Assembly (NCBI RefSeq): GCF_037969765.1
Contig: NZ_CP150207.1
Location: 1,722,001-1,786,000, forward strand
Source of the DNA: Paenibacillus sp. FSL W8-0186
GTDB lineage: Bacteria; Bacillota; Bacilli; Paenibacillales; Paenibacillaceae
Length of the DNA stretch: 64,000 bases
Reading direction: 5' to 3'
The position numbers and the translations under genes were made by a program. The notes below the pieces were generated by a model. The model was not told the origin of the DNA and did not search any database. It was given only the letters and a program-made list of their open reading frames with translations. Position 1 is the first letter of the stretch. Each line of letters begins with the position of its first letter. Shown here piece after piece: positions 1 through 8,549 of the stretch.

Positions 1-333
1 TACGTTGTCAGGCAGCGGCCCCGGCGATTCCTCAAAAGATTCCGTAGGCACCTCCACGACAGGGCCCTCCGATACAAGAACGGTTACACTCGCCCCTTGC
101 GGCACATAATCCTGCTTGGCCACATTGAGCACATGGGCTCCGATGATGTCGGACACGGCTATCAGAATCTGGGTCAGTCTGTCGGAATTGTACTGCTCGT
201 CGATATATTCTATATAGGCCTGCCGTTCTTCCTTCGTTTTCGTGTAGCAGATATCATACATATTAAAGCTTAGCGATTTGGTCAGATTGTTGAATTCGTG
301 CAGCTCTACACGCTGCTTCGGTGTCAGTGTCAT
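1..333 (-). CDS. speD: S-adenosylmethionine decarboxylase, E. coli type, 5' part only
   Basis: The frame opens at ATG 333 behind a GGAGG site and runs off the left edge without a stop, so only the first 111 residues are visible. They begin [20 protein letters not shown] and include SFNMYDICY and [12 protein letters not shown], which match the N-terminus of the roughly 264-residue E. coli-type SpeD rather than the short Bacillus SpeH form. The enzyme decarboxylates AdoMet to the aminopropyl donor for spermidine synthesis and uses a pyruvoyl group made by self-cleavage. The cleavage serine would lie beyond the edge. The family call is an inference from conserved N-terminal blocks; no neighbour confirms it. 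Confidence 0.85.
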   Translation of the reverse strand, partial: MTLTPKQRVELHEFNNLTKSLSFNMYDICYTKTKEERQAYIEYIDEQYNSDRLTQILIAVSDIIGAHVLNVAKQDYVPQGASVTVLVSEGPVVEVPTESFEESPGPLPDNV

Positions 334-457
334 AGCAGCCTCCGTTAAGAAATGATATGCCTTAATTATCTTTATACCCATTCTTCCATATCCCTAACGG
401 CCGAAAGAAATATGGATTATAATGGAGTAGGCACTTTATTTGCAGAGGAGCGGTCCG

Positions 458-668
458 ATGAATATGCAAGCTGTTTTTGATGCATTTCCGCTGTTGGAAT
501 CGAGAGACCTAATCGCCCAACGAATCATCCAAGAAGGTGCTGCTCAAAAACGGCTTTAGGCAGGAAGGCATCCTGCGGCAAGCTCATTTATGGTCCGGCA
601 AGGGCGTGGTTGATTTGGAAATCTACGGCATTTTGCAAGAGGAATATGTATCATCTTCATCCAATTAA
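458..668 (+). pseudogene. GNAT acetyltransferase relic (internal deletion and frame change)
   Basis: An ATG at 458, after a GCAGAGGAG site, starts MNMQAVFDAFPLLESRDLIA and stops at 557-559. A second frame overlapping that end reads LLKNGFRQEGILRQAHLW then GVVDLEIYGILQEEY to a stop at 666-668. This is the typical C-terminus of RimJ/RimL-like N-acetyltransferases. The middle of the roughly 180-residue domain, including the acetyl-CoA loop, is missing. The two ends are therefore remnants of one gene that suffered a large internal deletion and are unlikely to be functional. Confidence 0.6.
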
Positions 669-706
669 AAAAAGCGGCAGGCCCGTTATTATTCCGGACC
701 CGCCGC
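667..706 (-). terminator. Intrinsic terminator of rplY
   Basis: On the minus strand a 12-bp stem (674-685 with 695-706, two G-U pairs) is followed by seven Ts. It lies 22 bases beyond the rplY stop codon. Confidence 0.8.
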
Positions 707-727
707 ATTGTGCTTGTGCATTTATAA

Positions 728-1324
728 TTATTCTTCCGCCGACTCGTCCTGGGACTCGAGATCCTCAGCTTGGATTCTCGGAGTAACGACAGAAACGAGA
801 AGCTCGTTTTCCGAAGACAGCAGCGTAACTTCAGGCGGAAGCTCTACATTTCCGACTAGAAGTGAATCGCCAACATCCAGCTCGCTAATATCGACGCTGA
901 TGGATGACGGCAGCTGGTGAGGCAATGCTTCGACCTCGATGAATGTGCTCTGTGTCTGCACGATGCCGCCTAATTTAGTACCCTTCGGGGTACCGACGTA
1001 ATCAAGCGTTACTCTCGTACGAACGAGTTCATCCTTCTTTACACGGAGGAAATCCACATGAATATATTCGCGTGTCACAGCATCCCGCTGCAATCCTTCG
1101 AGCAGTACAGGGACTTTATCGGAGCCTCCCACTTGAACCTCTAATAACCCTGATCCTCCGCCTCTGACCCAACGTTGAAATTCCTGCGAGGAAATATGAA
1201 TCATGTCGCTTTCTTTGTTCAATCCCATAACTACGCCCGGAAGACGTCCGCTTTGACGCAGGCGCTTCAGGCCCGACCTGTTCATGGGTGATCTTTGTTC
1301 CGCTGCAAAACATGCTCTCATCAC
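728..1324 (-). CDS. rplY: 50S ribosomal protein L25 / general stress protein Ctc
   Basis: A 198-residue protein with the two-domain Ctc/TL5 layout. The N-terminal L25 domain (about residues 5-95) binds 5S rRNA and contains SGRLPGVVMG and HISSQEFQRW. The C-terminal beta-rich domain (about 100-190) contains VPVLLEGLQRD and VDFLRVKKDE. The acidic tail SQDESAEE is common in Firmicute Ctc. The start is GTG 1324 or ATG 1321, 7 or 10 bases after AAGGAG at 1332-1337. In Bacillus ctc follows prs; here it stands alone with its own terminator. Confidence 0.93.
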   Translation of the reverse strand: MMRACFAAEQRSPMNRSGLKRLRQSGRLPGVVMGLNKESDMIHISSQEFQRWVRGGGSGLLEVQVGGSDKVPVLLEGLQRDAVTREYIHVDFLRVKKDELVRTRVTLDYVGTPKGTKLGGIVQTQSTFIEVEALPHQLPSSISVDISELDVGDSLLVGNVELPPEVTLLSSENELLVSVVTPRIQAEDLESQDESAEE

Positions 1325-1662
1325 TACAACACTCCTTGTTATTCAACCATAATATTTTGTGCTCCCAAAATCCCTATCCGTCCGTGAACATTGATTTCGC
1401 CCCCTGCGCGGGGGATATAAAGAGCACCATGACATCACCGCCCTGGTTAACATTAAATGTAATAAAATGTATATATGCGTGAAGGCACCCCGCTTCGTTG
1501 GAAGCGAAATGCCTTATACAATAACGATAGCATAAACCAGTTAGCCTGTCGACAACTGACAGCTGTTATTCATCGTTTTGTCTTAATTACCATAACTAGG
1601 ATTATTTCATAACCTCCCGCATTTATGATGGATAAAAGCCGATATCATTACTTGGACTTTAA
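1325..1662. other. Intergenic stretch without a recognisable gene
   Basis: No coding frame of convincing composition is present. It holds a GC patch around 1400-1412 and an interrupted hairpin at 1482-1515 (AAGGCA with TGCCTT, inner GCTTC with GAAGC). The hairpin lacks a T-run. No promoter could be assigned with confidence. Confidence 0.4.
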
Positions 1663-1878
1663 AATGCCGGACCGGCTGTACAGCTGGACAAAGAGGGATG
1701 CCTGCTCGTCAGCCATGCAGGAGAAATGAGCCGTTTTGTGGAAATAGAACCTGGTACTTACCATAATTTAAGGGAGCAGGAAACACAAGATTATTATGGC
1801 GGCTTCCGAACGATGGTGTTCGGGGCTGACCCTTACGGCAATACGATGCTCATGTCCGACCGCCCGCAGCTGATTTAG
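1663..1878 (+). pseudogene. Orphan C-terminal gene fragment, family unknown
   Basis: An open frame of 71 codons follows a stop at 1660-1662 and has no usable start near its beginning. It reads like a real protein C-terminus, with blocks such as LLVSHAGEMSRFVEIEPG and MVFGADPYGNTMLMSDRPQ. A short piece in another frame just upstream (from about 1630, DKSRYHYLDFKMPDRLYSW) may be its N-terminal continuation after a frameshift. I do not recognise the family. It is most likely the decayed end of a lost gene. Confidence 0.4.
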
Positions 1879-1974
1879 CGGCGGACAGGGTCATCAACTT
1901 GACCAAGGGATGCTAGAGCTTAATAAATGGTTAGAACATAAATATGATAGGCTACGGCAACAGGGGGCTAGGCG

Positions 1975-2967
1975 ATGCGTGTCGATAATCAATATATTGT
2001 CTTTAATGAATTTGGAACGCCTGAAGACGTCCTAAGGGTCGAGCAAAGGCCCGTTACACCTCCCGGACAGGGCGAGGTGCTGGTACGAATGATCGCACGG
2101 CCGATCAATCCTTCGGATCTTATTCCGATCCGGGGAGCGTATTCGCACCGGATATCGCTTCCCTGCATTCCCGGATACGAAGGCGTTGGCATTGTGGAGG
2201 ACGTTGGAATGGATGTCGCCCCGGAGCTGATCGGCAAGCGGGTGCTGCCGCTGCGGGGCGAAGGCACCTGGCAGCAATTTGTGAAGGCATCGGCGTCCTG
2301 GGCCGTTGTGATTCCCGATGACGTCACGGATGATCAGGCAGCGCAGCTGTATATCAACCCGGTAACTGCTTGGCTTATTTGCCGGAATATACTGAGTTTG
2401 AGGCCGGGGGCCGTCCTTGTCGTCAATGCAAGCGGCTCTGCGCTCGGGCGGATATTGGCCCAGTTGTGCGCTTTTCTTGGCATAAGACTCATCGCTGTGA
2501 CGAGAAACGATCATCATACGAAAGAGCTGCTTGAGCTGGGCGCGGAATCTGTGATCAATACGGGCGAGACTCCGCTAAAGCAGGCTGTCATGGAGCTGAC
2601 GGGCGGCTTGGGGGCAGACGCTGCGGTGGATATGATCGGCGGCAGTCCTGGTACGGAGCTGGCTTGCTGTGTGCGTACAGATGGAATGTTCGTCACAGTG
2701 GGGCTTCTGTCGGGCGTGCCGCTGGATTGGGCTGAAATCAGGCGCAGTACGAATGCTTCAGCGACGATGTTTCATCTGCGGCAATGGAATCAGACGGTTA
2801 GCGCTCAAGTGTGGCAGGATACGTTCAGGGAGCTGATATCCTTAATTCAGGCGAAGAAGCTGGCGCTGCAGCCGCCAGGGCCGCGCTTTGAGCTGCAGAA
2901 GGCAAGCGCAGCGGTGCGAGCCGCTGAAGCTTCCGGAAGGAATCTGGGGAAATATTTTCTTATGTAA
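1975..2967 (+). CDS. Zinc-independent MDR oxidoreductase (2-enoyl thioester reductase/quinone reductase-like)
   Basis: A 330-residue medium-chain dehydrogenase/reductase. The N-terminal GroES-like half carries INPSDLIPIRGAY and LPCIPGYEGVGIVEDVG, as in the ETR/MECR-like branch. The Rossmann half follows, with VLVVNASGSALGRILAQLCA and GADAAVDMIGG. The cysteine and histidine zinc ligands of alcohol dehydrogenases are absent, so NADPH-dependent reduction of an enoyl or quinone substrate is likely; the true substrate is unknown. The start at 1975 follows a GGGGG-type site. The gene is a single transcription unit ending in a hairpin shared with the convergent chitinase gene. Confidence 0.85.
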   Translation: MRVDNQYIVFNEFGTPEDVLRVEQRPVTPPGQGEVLVRMIARPINPSDLIPIRGAYSHRISLPCIPGYEGVGIVEDVGMDVAPELIGKRVLPLRGEGTWQQFVKASASWAVVIPDDVTDDQAAQLYINPVTAWLICRNILSLRPGAVLVVNASGSALGRILAQLCAFLGIRLIAVTRNDHHTKELLELGAESVINTGETPLKQAVMELTGGLGADAAVDMIGGSPGTELACCVRTDGMFVTVGLLSGVPLDWAEIRRSTNASATMFHLRQWNQTVSAQVWQDTFRELISLIQAKKLALQPPGPRFELQKASAAVRAAEASGRNLGKYFLM

Positions 2968-2977
2968 CACCACTTAG

Positions 2978-3018
2978 AAAAACAGCAGCCAAGAGCTCTG
3001 CTCCTGTGCTGCTGTTTT
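2978..3018. terminator. Bidirectional terminator between the MDR gene and the chitinase gene
   Basis: AAAACAGCAGC at 2979-2989 pairs with GCTGCTGTTTT at 3008-3018, giving A/T tails on both strands. It lies between two convergent stop codons (2967 and 3030). Confidence 0.75.
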
Positions 3019-3029
3019 GTATTTGATTT

Positions 3030-5105
3030 TTACAGCAAACCCCATAATGCCGGAACGTTTGCCGGTTCCCAGCCCGGCAGGGAAGTGTGGGATTGGATAC
3101 AATAGTATGTTTTGCCCTCGTAAGTTACTTGGTCGTTAGCCTTGTAGTTGACGTTTGGCGCCCAAGGAGCGATGGCGTTCCCGCCGTCTGCATCGGTCGT
3201 TGCTGTTACGGCAACGCCATCCGATACATTGCCAGCGGCATCCCGGGCTTTGACCGTGAATGTATACGCCGTGTTCGGTGCAAGTCCGCTAATTGTGGCG
3301 CTCGTATCTGATACGTTCAGCTCGTTCGAGCCGTAGCTGACCGTATAACCCGTAACACCGACGTTATCGGTCGACGCGCTCCAACTCAGGGTAACGCTGT
3401 TCGCCGTCGTTCCGGTGACCTGAAGGTTCGCCGGTTCCGTTGGCGGTGTCGTATCGCCGGAGGCCGGGTCGGTCGTGACGGATAATGGGCTGCTTGGGGC
3501 GGAGACATTGCCCGCGGCATCCCGTGCTTTCACTGTGAACGTATACGTCGTGTTTGGTGCAAGTCCGCTGATTGTGGCGTTCGTACCGGATACGTTCAGC
3601 TCGTTCGAGCCGTAGCTGACCGTATAAGCCGTAACGCCGACGTTATCGGTGGATGCGCTCCAGGATAGGGTAACGCTGCTCGATGTCTTTCCAGTGGCCT
3701 GGAGATTCGCCGGTGCCGTTGGAGGCGTCGTATCCGAACCGTTGCCAGGACCGCCTGCGCCGATAGACAAATCGTTCGCCAGCTTGTTCAAGAGCGTCTT
3801 GTTCCGGTCGCCGCTGAACTCCCAGAACATAGCCCCGCCTAAGCCATTGCTCTTAATGAAGGCCGTTTTGTGGCCGAAGGACTCTACGTCGTCATAGGAA
3901 ATATAAGTCCGGTTTGAAGGGTTATATAGGTACGGCACTTTAGCCGTATCGTTCCAATGCCGCGTATACCCGTTTTTATTGATATACTTTGCTTCCAGGT
4001 CGCTAAAATCGAAGATCCCCGACTCCCATGTTCCATTCGATACGCCGGAGCAGCTTTGATACTGTCCGTTGCTGCCGGAGCCGCAATTGGCCCAGCCGCG
4101 GCCGTAGAACGGCATGCCCAGCACGATTTTGCTGGCTGGAACGCCCGCATTCAGATGGCCTTGTACGCCGGCGGCGGCATTAAATGTCGCTGCATCGGGC
4201 ACTCCTGCGGCAGCAGCGGCAGGATCGTAGTACAGAGGAGCGTTATGCGCGCTAATGGTTTGCCAGCCCCCGTTGAAATCGTAGGTCATAATATTGATCC
4301 AGTCGACTACCGAGGCGATGCCGGCGAGATCGGTATTCTGTGCAAATGAAGGGCCTGCGCCTGAGGCGATCGTCAACAGATAGGTTTTGCCGTCTTGCGC
4401 ACCGGCGGCGTTCAGCTTCTCGCGGACTTTTTGCAGCAGCAGTGTGTAGTTCTGCTTATCCTCAGGCCGGACGCTATTGCCGGACAGCCCGCCGCTAACC
4501 GGGTATTCCCAATCCAGATCCACGCCGTCAAACTGATATTTACGCAGGAAGTCAACTGCCGAGTTGGCGAAGGTTTCGCGGGTTTGCGCGTTTGCCGCCA
4601 CATCGGAGAAGCGGTTCGACCAGCTCCAGCCGCCGACGGATATAATCGTTTTCAGTCCGGGATTCTCCTGCTTCAGCTTGATCAGCTGGCCGATATTCCC
4701 TTTAATCGGTTTGTCCCAAGTATCGCCCGGGAAGGATTTCTGGGCATCGATCCAGGGATCGCCGAGTACGATCGTTCCGTTCGGAGCGTTGATCGTGCCG
4801 ACCTCGTCCTGACAGGACCATGTGACCGGGTTAGGTCCGGTAGGATCCGGGTTTCCGTGAATGCCGTTCCAGCAAATATCCGCGAACGCATAGTTGATAT
4901 GCGTCACTTTGCTGGCATCGATGTCGGAGACGTTATAGTTTCTTCCATACGCTCCCCAGGATGGATAATATCCGATGATTTTATAATCCGAAGCAGCCTC
5001 CGCTTTTTGCCCCCCGTAAGCTAATGAGGAAAACACAGATAGAGTCGTGACGACAGCCAGCAGCAGGATGCTGCTCTTTGAAAACCATTGTTTGTGTAGT
5101 GCCAT
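3030..5105 (-). CDS. chiA1: Secreted GH18 chitinase, ChiA1-type
   Basis: A 691-residue secreted enzyme with the architecture of Bacillus circulans chitinase A1. A signal peptide (about 1-38) is followed by a GH18 barrel from SDYKIIGYYPSWGAYGRNY to about residue 450. The catalytic motif DGVDLDWE ends in acid Glu200, with Asp193, Asp196 and Asp198. Two fibronectin III domains (456-549 and 550-642) and a C-terminal type-3 chitin-binding module (643-691, with YYCIQSHTSLPGWEP) complete it. It should degrade chitin processively outside the cell. ATG 5105 follows GAGGTGG at good distance. It is monocistronic. The two FnIII modules are almost identical to each other, a sign of duplication or gene conversion. 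Confidence 0.96.
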   Translation of the reverse strand: MALHKQWFSKSSILLLAVVTTLSVFSSLAYGGQKAEAASDYKIIGYYPSWGAYGRNYNVSDIDASKVTHINYAFADICWNGIHGNPDPTGPNPVTWSCQDEVGTINAPNGTIVLGDPWIDAQKSFPGDTWDKPIKGNIGQLIKLKQENPGLKTIISVGGWSWSNRFSDVAANAQTRETFANSAVDFLRKYQFDGVDLDWEYPVSGGLSGNSVRPEDKQNYTLLLQKVREKLNAAGAQDGKTYLLTIASGAGPSFAQNTDLAGIASVVDWINIMTYDFNGGWQTISAHNAPLYYDPAAAAAGVPDAATFNAAAGVQGHLNAGVPASKIVLGMPFYGRGWANCGSGSNGQYQSCSGVSNGTWESGIFDFSDLEAKYINKNGYTRHWNDTAKVPYLYNPSNRTYISYDDVESFGHKTAFIKSNGLGGAMFWEFSGDRNKTLLNKLANDLSIGAGGPGNGSDTTPPTAPANLQATGKTSSSVTLSWSASTDNVGVTAYTVSYGSNELNVSGTNATISGLAPNTTYTFTVKARDAAGNVSAPSSPLSVTTDPASGDTTPPTEPANLQVTGTTANSVTLSWSASTDNVGVTGYTVSYGSNELNVSDTSATISGLAPNTAYTFTVKARDAAGNVSDGVAVTATTDADGGNAIAPWAPNVNYKANDQVTYEGKTYYCIQSHTSLPGWEPANVPALWGLL
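3180..3458 (-). repeat. Second FnIII repeat unit within the chitinase gene
   Basis: Encodes residues 550-642, starting GDTTPPTEPANLQVTG. It is a close copy of the unit at 3459-3740, sharing SVTLSWSASTDNVGVT and YTVSYGSNELNVS word for word. Confidence 0.85.
3459..3740 (-). repeat. First FnIII repeat unit within the chitinase gene
   Basis: Encodes residues 456-549, starting GSDTTPPTAPANLQATG. It is a tandem near-copy of 3180-3458, differing mainly at the end (SAPSSPLSVTTDPAS against SDGVAVTATTDADGG). Confidence 0.85.
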
Positions 5106-5491
5106 TACTTAAATCCACCTCTCGTCCCATAGTTTTGTAGTGCATGAAGATTGCAGGCAAATCTAAGAATCTATCACCCCCTTCATGAAATAATCAGCGG
5201 GAAACAGGAAACAGAGAGTCGAGCGGCCGTAATGAAGCGTTTTCAATACAAGGGATCGGAATACCGTATCTATCACCCTGAGTTACCTATTATTGTAATT
5301 GGTAGATAGATTTGTATGAAGGGGGAGGTTTATGTGATCCGGGGAGAAAAATCTACCATTTGTGAATAAAATAAAAGCTGCAAACCGGAGCATGCTGCTA
5401 GGGGAGAAAAGCCGAAATACCAGGGGAATTTATACGGAGCGGTGGATCGCAAACAGCAATAAAGCGAGGAAAGGTCAAGAGAAAGCGAGGT
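5106..5491. other. Intergenic region upstream of the chitinase gene
   Basis: No gene is visible. It should carry the chitinase promoter, but no clear -35/-10 pair could be assigned. Two interrupted inverted pairs stand out: CCCCCTTCAT near 5168-5180 against ATGAAGGGGG near 5315-5326, and GGTAGAT near 5300 against ATCTACC near 5350. Both are unassigned. Confidence 0.35.
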
Positions 5492-5526
5492 AAAAAAAAA
5501 GCCCTGCTATGAATCATAACAGGGCT
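5492..5526 (-). terminator. Terminator overlapping the ankyrin gene stop codon
   Basis: On the minus strand a 13-bp stem (5500-5512 with 5514-5526) is followed by nine Ts. The stop codon TGA (5514-5516) lies inside the stem, so the last codons and the terminator share sequence. Confidence 0.85.
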
Positions 5527-6032
5527 CCATGTTCGCGAAGAAGCTCTGCCACAAGGTGGTTCCCTTGTTTGATGGCAAGAGACAACGGGCTTTCGCCGTC
5601 TTTCGTCCGAGCATTGACGTCGGCGCCATGCTCGATCAATAACTCAATGATCTCTCGATTATCCTCGTGAAAGGCCGCAGTATGCAGACAGGTATGGCCA
5701 TTGCTGTCCAGCAGATCAGTTTTGGCATGACGGGCAAGCAGAAGGCGGATGACCTCCAGATTTCTTGCCCCTGCGATGGCAGCATGCAGAGCCGTGTTCG
5801 AGGGGATGTAAGAGATTGTGGAGCGGGACACCGCGTTCACATCAGCGTTGTGATCGAGCAGCGCCCGCACTGCTTCCCTCTGTCCGAAATGCGCTGCATA
5901 TCCTAGCGGGGTGAGACCGTCGCTGTTAGCCGTATTCGCCAAATGAGGATGATTTTCCATGAGCTCCTCCAGCCTGGCTGCGTTGCCTGCCTGTACTGCA
6001 TCAAAAAATTCATGGATCATGGATGAATCCAA
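5514..6032 (-). CDS. Ankyrin repeat protein
   Basis: A 172-residue protein made almost entirely of ankyrin repeats. Four or five units of about 33 residues are recognisable by the TPLGYAAHFGQ, TALHAAIAGA, TCLHTAAFHE and SPLSLAIKQG motifs. It has no signal peptide or membrane segment, so it is probably a cytoplasmic protein-binding scaffold; the partner is unknown. The start is a TTG at 6032, 8 bases behind AAAGGAGG; the later in-frame ATG (residue 5) is further from that site. It is monocistronic with its own terminator. Confidence 0.88.
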   Translation of the reverse strand: MDSSMIHEFFDAVQAGNAARLEELMENHPHLANTANSDGLTPLGYAAHFGQREAVRALLDHNADVNAVSRSTISYIPSNTALHAAIAGARNLEVIRLLLARHAKTDLLDSNGHTCLHTAAFHEDNREIIELLIEHGADVNARTKDGESPLSLAIKQGNHLVAELLREHGALL

Positions 6033-6110
6033 GTCAATCGCCTCCTTTGCATAAAGATGGAAGACTAGTGTCCTTTTATTATTTCAGAGAGCTGGCTTTA
6101 TTGCAACAGG

Positions 6111-6491
6111 TCACCGGCGAGCGTATTCTTCGTACTGCGCGCTGAAATGGTTGATTTTCATCGTTACTTTTTTCAGATGCTTCTGCATCGTTTGGATTTC
6201 ATTCTCGACGTTCTTCTTGTGCTCGATCAATATTTCGCAGCGCTGCTTCAGGGTGCCACCGCCTTGCACGCTTAAATCGACGAACTCTTTGATCTGCTTA
6301 ATGGGCATGCCCGTTTCCTTCAGACAGCAGATTAACCCGAGCCATTCCAAGTCGTCGTCGGTAAAGCGGCGTATGCCGCCTTCACTCCGTTTCACGAACG
6401 GCAGCAGCCCCTCTTTTTCATAATAACGCAGTGTGTGACTAGGTAAATTGGTTTTTTCCGATACTTGTTTAATGGAGTAGATCATCGCCAT
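6111..6491 (-). CDS. MerR family transcriptional regulator
   Basis: A 126-residue MerR protein. The N-terminal winged helix has YSIKQVSEKTNLPSHTLRYY and EKEGLLPFVKRSEGGIRRFT. A linker and a C-terminal antiparallel coiled coil (about residues 80-126) follow. It lacks the metal-binding cysteines of MerR, ZntR and CueR and resembles the AdhR/YraB group that senses aldehydes. It is divergent from the aldo/keto reductase gene, whose promoter has MerR-type geometry, so that gene is the probable target. The start ATG 6491 follows GGGAGAG. Confidence 0.9.
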   Translation of the reverse strand: MAMIYSIKQVSEKTNLPSHTLRYYEKEGLLPFVKRSEGGIRRFTDDDLEWLGLICCLKETGMPIKQIKEFVDLSVQGGGTLKQRCEILIEHKKNVENEIQTMQKHLKKVTMKINHFSAQYEEYARR

Positions 6492-6528
6492 CTTATTTCT
6501 CTCCCGAATATAATTTGGTGTGCAGCTC

Positions 6529-6559
6529 TTGACTTGAAGTTAACTTTAAGCTTTAAGAT
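6529..6559 (+). promoter_or_regulatory. MerR-type promoter with 19-bp spacer and internal operator
   Basis: TTGACT (6529-6534) and TAAGAT (6554-6559) are separated by 19 bp, the over-long spacer typical of MerR-activated promoters. The spacer region contains the near-perfect palindrome CTTGAAGTTAACTTTAAG (6533-6550). It faces the aldo/keto reductase gene and lies directly upstream of the divergent merR gene. Confidence 0.75.
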
Positions 6560-6615
6560 TCTATTGTACAATACAAGCCGTTGATTCAAAAGTTTAGACA
6601 AGGAGGATATGAATC

Positions 6616-7533
6616 ATGAGAACGATGAAACTGGGAACCAGCAACCTGGAGGTACCGGTGATTGCTGTTGGCTGCATGCGCATCAATTCGCTGGAACAAG
6701 CCGAGGCGGAGAAATTTGTGCAGACGGCGCTTGAAGCTGGGGCGAATTTTTTTGACCATGCGGATATTTACGGCAGCGGCAAATGCGAGGAGATTTTTGC
6801 AGACGCGATCCATATGAATGACGATGTGCGCGAGAAAATCATTCTGCAGTCCAAATGCGGCATTCGCCAGGGCATGTTTGATTTCTCCAAAGAGCATATA
6901 TTAAATTCGGTAGACGGTATTCTGAAAAGATTGAAAACCGATTATCTCGACGTGCTGCTGCTGCATCGTCCTGACGCTTTGGTGGAACCGGAGGAAGTAG
7001 CAGAGGCGTTCGACAAGCTGGAGAGCTCAGGCAAGGTGCGCCATTTCGGGGTCTCCAATCAAAATCCCATGCAGATCGAGCTGTTGAAGAAGCATGTGAA
7101 GCAGCCGCTGGTTGCGAATCAGCTGCAGCTGAGCATCACGAATGCTACGATGATTTCCAGCGGAATCAACGTGAACATGGAGAACGCAGCTGCGGTTAAC
7201 CGTGACGGCAGCATTCTCGACTATTGCCGATTGCATGATATTACGATCCAGCCTTGGTCGCCGTTCCAATACGGATTTTTTGAAGGGGTTTTCCTCGGCA
7301 ACGAGAAATTCCCTGAGCTGAACCGCAAAATCGATGAAATCGCCGCGAAATACGAGGTTTCCAACACGACGATCGCGATTGCATGGCTTCTCCGTCATCC
7401 GGCCAAAATGCAGCCGGTAACCGGTACAATGAATCTGGAGAGAATTCTGGACTGCTGTAAAGCCGCTGACATCACGCTGACGCGTGAAGAGTGGTATGAA
7501 ATTTACCGCGCGGCGGGGAATGTGCTTCCTTAA
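6616..7533 (+). CDS. Aldo/keto reductase
   Basis: A 305-residue (beta/alpha)8 NADPH-dependent oxidoreductase of the YdhF/Tas-like branch. Visible marks are GANFFDHADIYGSGKCEE (catalytic Asp and Tyr), the lysine in IILQSKCGIR, the histidine in DYLDVLLLHRPD, and the C-terminal cofactor region QPVTGTMNLERI. It probably reduces aldehydes or ketones in the cytoplasm. Control by the divergent MerR regulator is inferred from the 19-bp-spacer promoter. The start follows AAGGAGG. Confidence 0.92.
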   Translation: MRTMKLGTSNLEVPVIAVGCMRINSLEQAEAEKFVQTALEAGANFFDHADIYGSGKCEEIFADAIHMNDDVREKIILQSKCGIRQGMFDFSKEHILNSVDGILKRLKTDYLDVLLLHRPDALVEPEEVAEAFDKLESSGKVRHFGVSNQNPMQIELLKKHVKQPLVANQLQLSITNATMISSGINVNMENAAAVNRDGSILDYCRLHDITIQPWSPFQYGFFEGVFLGNEKFPELNRKIDEIAAKYEVSNTTIAIAWLLRHPAKMQPVTGTMNLERILDCCKAADITLTREEWYEIYRAAGNVLP

Positions 7534-7555
7534 TTCCTTCATAATCTTTTCTTCT

Positions 7556-7582
7556 ATGCCCTTATCCTAAGGGCATTTTTTT
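7556..7582 (+). terminator. Terminator of the aldo/keto reductase gene
   Basis: ATGCCCTTA (7556-7564) pairs with TAAGGGCAT (7568-7576) around a 3-base loop and is followed by a T-run. Confidence 0.85.
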
Positions 7583-7677
7583 CTTCTTCGTGTTAGTGAA
7601 CCATGGACAAATCGTCCGCAAAATCACATTTCCAGCTTGGCTGCGATAAATGTTCACAGTGAAAGTCAAACCTAATC

Positions 7678-7710
7678 AAAAAAATCACGTCCTCCAGTGG
7701 AGAACGTGAT
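7678..7710 (-). terminator. Terminator downstream of the sortase gene
   Basis: On the minus strand a 12-bp stem (7684-7695 with 7699-7710, one mismatch) is followed by a run of Ts (A-run 7678-7684 on the plus strand). It terminates the adhesin-sortase transcript. Confidence 0.8.
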
Positions 7711-7750
7711 ATGAAAAATTTGCTTTGCTTGAACCCGTGGTTCAACAGTG

Positions 7751-8530
7751 TCATATACGCTTTCGGGCGACCACCGCTAACCGGCCGTTTTCGGTTGAGT
7801 ACTCACAAGTAGACAGAACAAGCAGCTTGTCGCCATACCGGGCTGTTACGCCTGTGTCGTAGAGAGCAAGTTTTTTGATGTTCTGAACATAAGATTCGAA
7901 CTCGGCCGGGGTTCCTGCCTTCTCAATCTGGTAGTATTTAAAAACCTCGTCCGATTTGCGATAGACCTGTGAAAGAAAAACCGCAACGATCTCATACTCT
8001 TCCTTCTCGTAAAGCGTACTAAACTCGAAGGTAGCATGCTCCTTATAATAGCTTTCTTTCTTGTACTTCATCAGGTCTGCAAACATCAGGCCGCTTTTCA
8101 TATGATGTCCGTGAATCAGCAAAATGCCTGCATCGTTTATCCGGCTGGATGCGTCCAAAAAGAGGAGGCCGTTTTTGCTCTTCTTTTTATCGAAATCATG
8201 ATCGAGATAGTATTGCGGATCCTGCGGGTTCCGCATAACCGGGTAATCAATACGGGTGCCGTCCATTTTCAGCCAACCGATGATGTCCGGGTTCCTCTCG
8301 TAAAGCTCTTGAAATTCGGGGAGCATGACTTGCCCGTGCGCTTTCGTGCTGAAAGGGGAGGGGGAGGCAGAGCCCCCGCCTGTGTCTGATCCGTTTTTCC
8401 AGACCGCTGCCAGCTCTTTCATTCGCTGCTGTTCAGCATAATCCCGTAAAAGAATTCGCGCAACAGAGAAGAGAGAGAAAATTAACAGAAGAGTGGAACA
8501 GGCGATAAGAACTTTTTTGAATTTGCTCAT
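7751..8530 (-). CDS. srtB: Class B sortase
   Basis: A 259-residue membrane-anchored transpeptidase. One N-terminal signal anchor (about 7-28) is followed by a Ser/Pro/Gly linker and the sortase domain (about 68-259). The catalytic triad is visible: His142 in the HGHHM motif, Cys242 in LSTCEYS and Arg250 in NGRLAVVARK. The domain reads as SrtB (IIGWLKMDGTRIDYPVM, YYLDHDF). It lies 19 bases downstream of the giant wall-anchored adhesin gene on the same strand, so the adhesin is its likely substrate. The substrate motif VPKTE differs from the NPQTN of classical SrtB. Confidence 0.93.
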   Translation of the reverse strand: MSKFKKVLIACSTLLLIFSLFSVARILLRDYAEQQRMKELAAVWKNGSDTGGGSASPSPFSTKAHGQVMLPEFQELYERNPDIIGWLKMDGTRIDYPVMRNPQDPQYYLDHDFDKKKSKNGLLFLDASSRINDAGILLIHGHHMKSGLMFADLMKYKKESYYKEHATFEFSTLYEKEEYEIVAVFLSQVYRKSDEVFKYYQIEKAGTPAEFESYVQNIKKLALYDTGVTARYGDKLLVLSTCEYSTENGRLAVVARKRI

Positions 8531-8549
8531 TTTCTTACCGCCTTTCCGG

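Noticed and set aside
4395..5024. 209-codon frame antisense to the chitinase signal and catalytic region
   Set aside because: The chitinase frame contains conserved catalytic motifs; the antisense frame has no domain.
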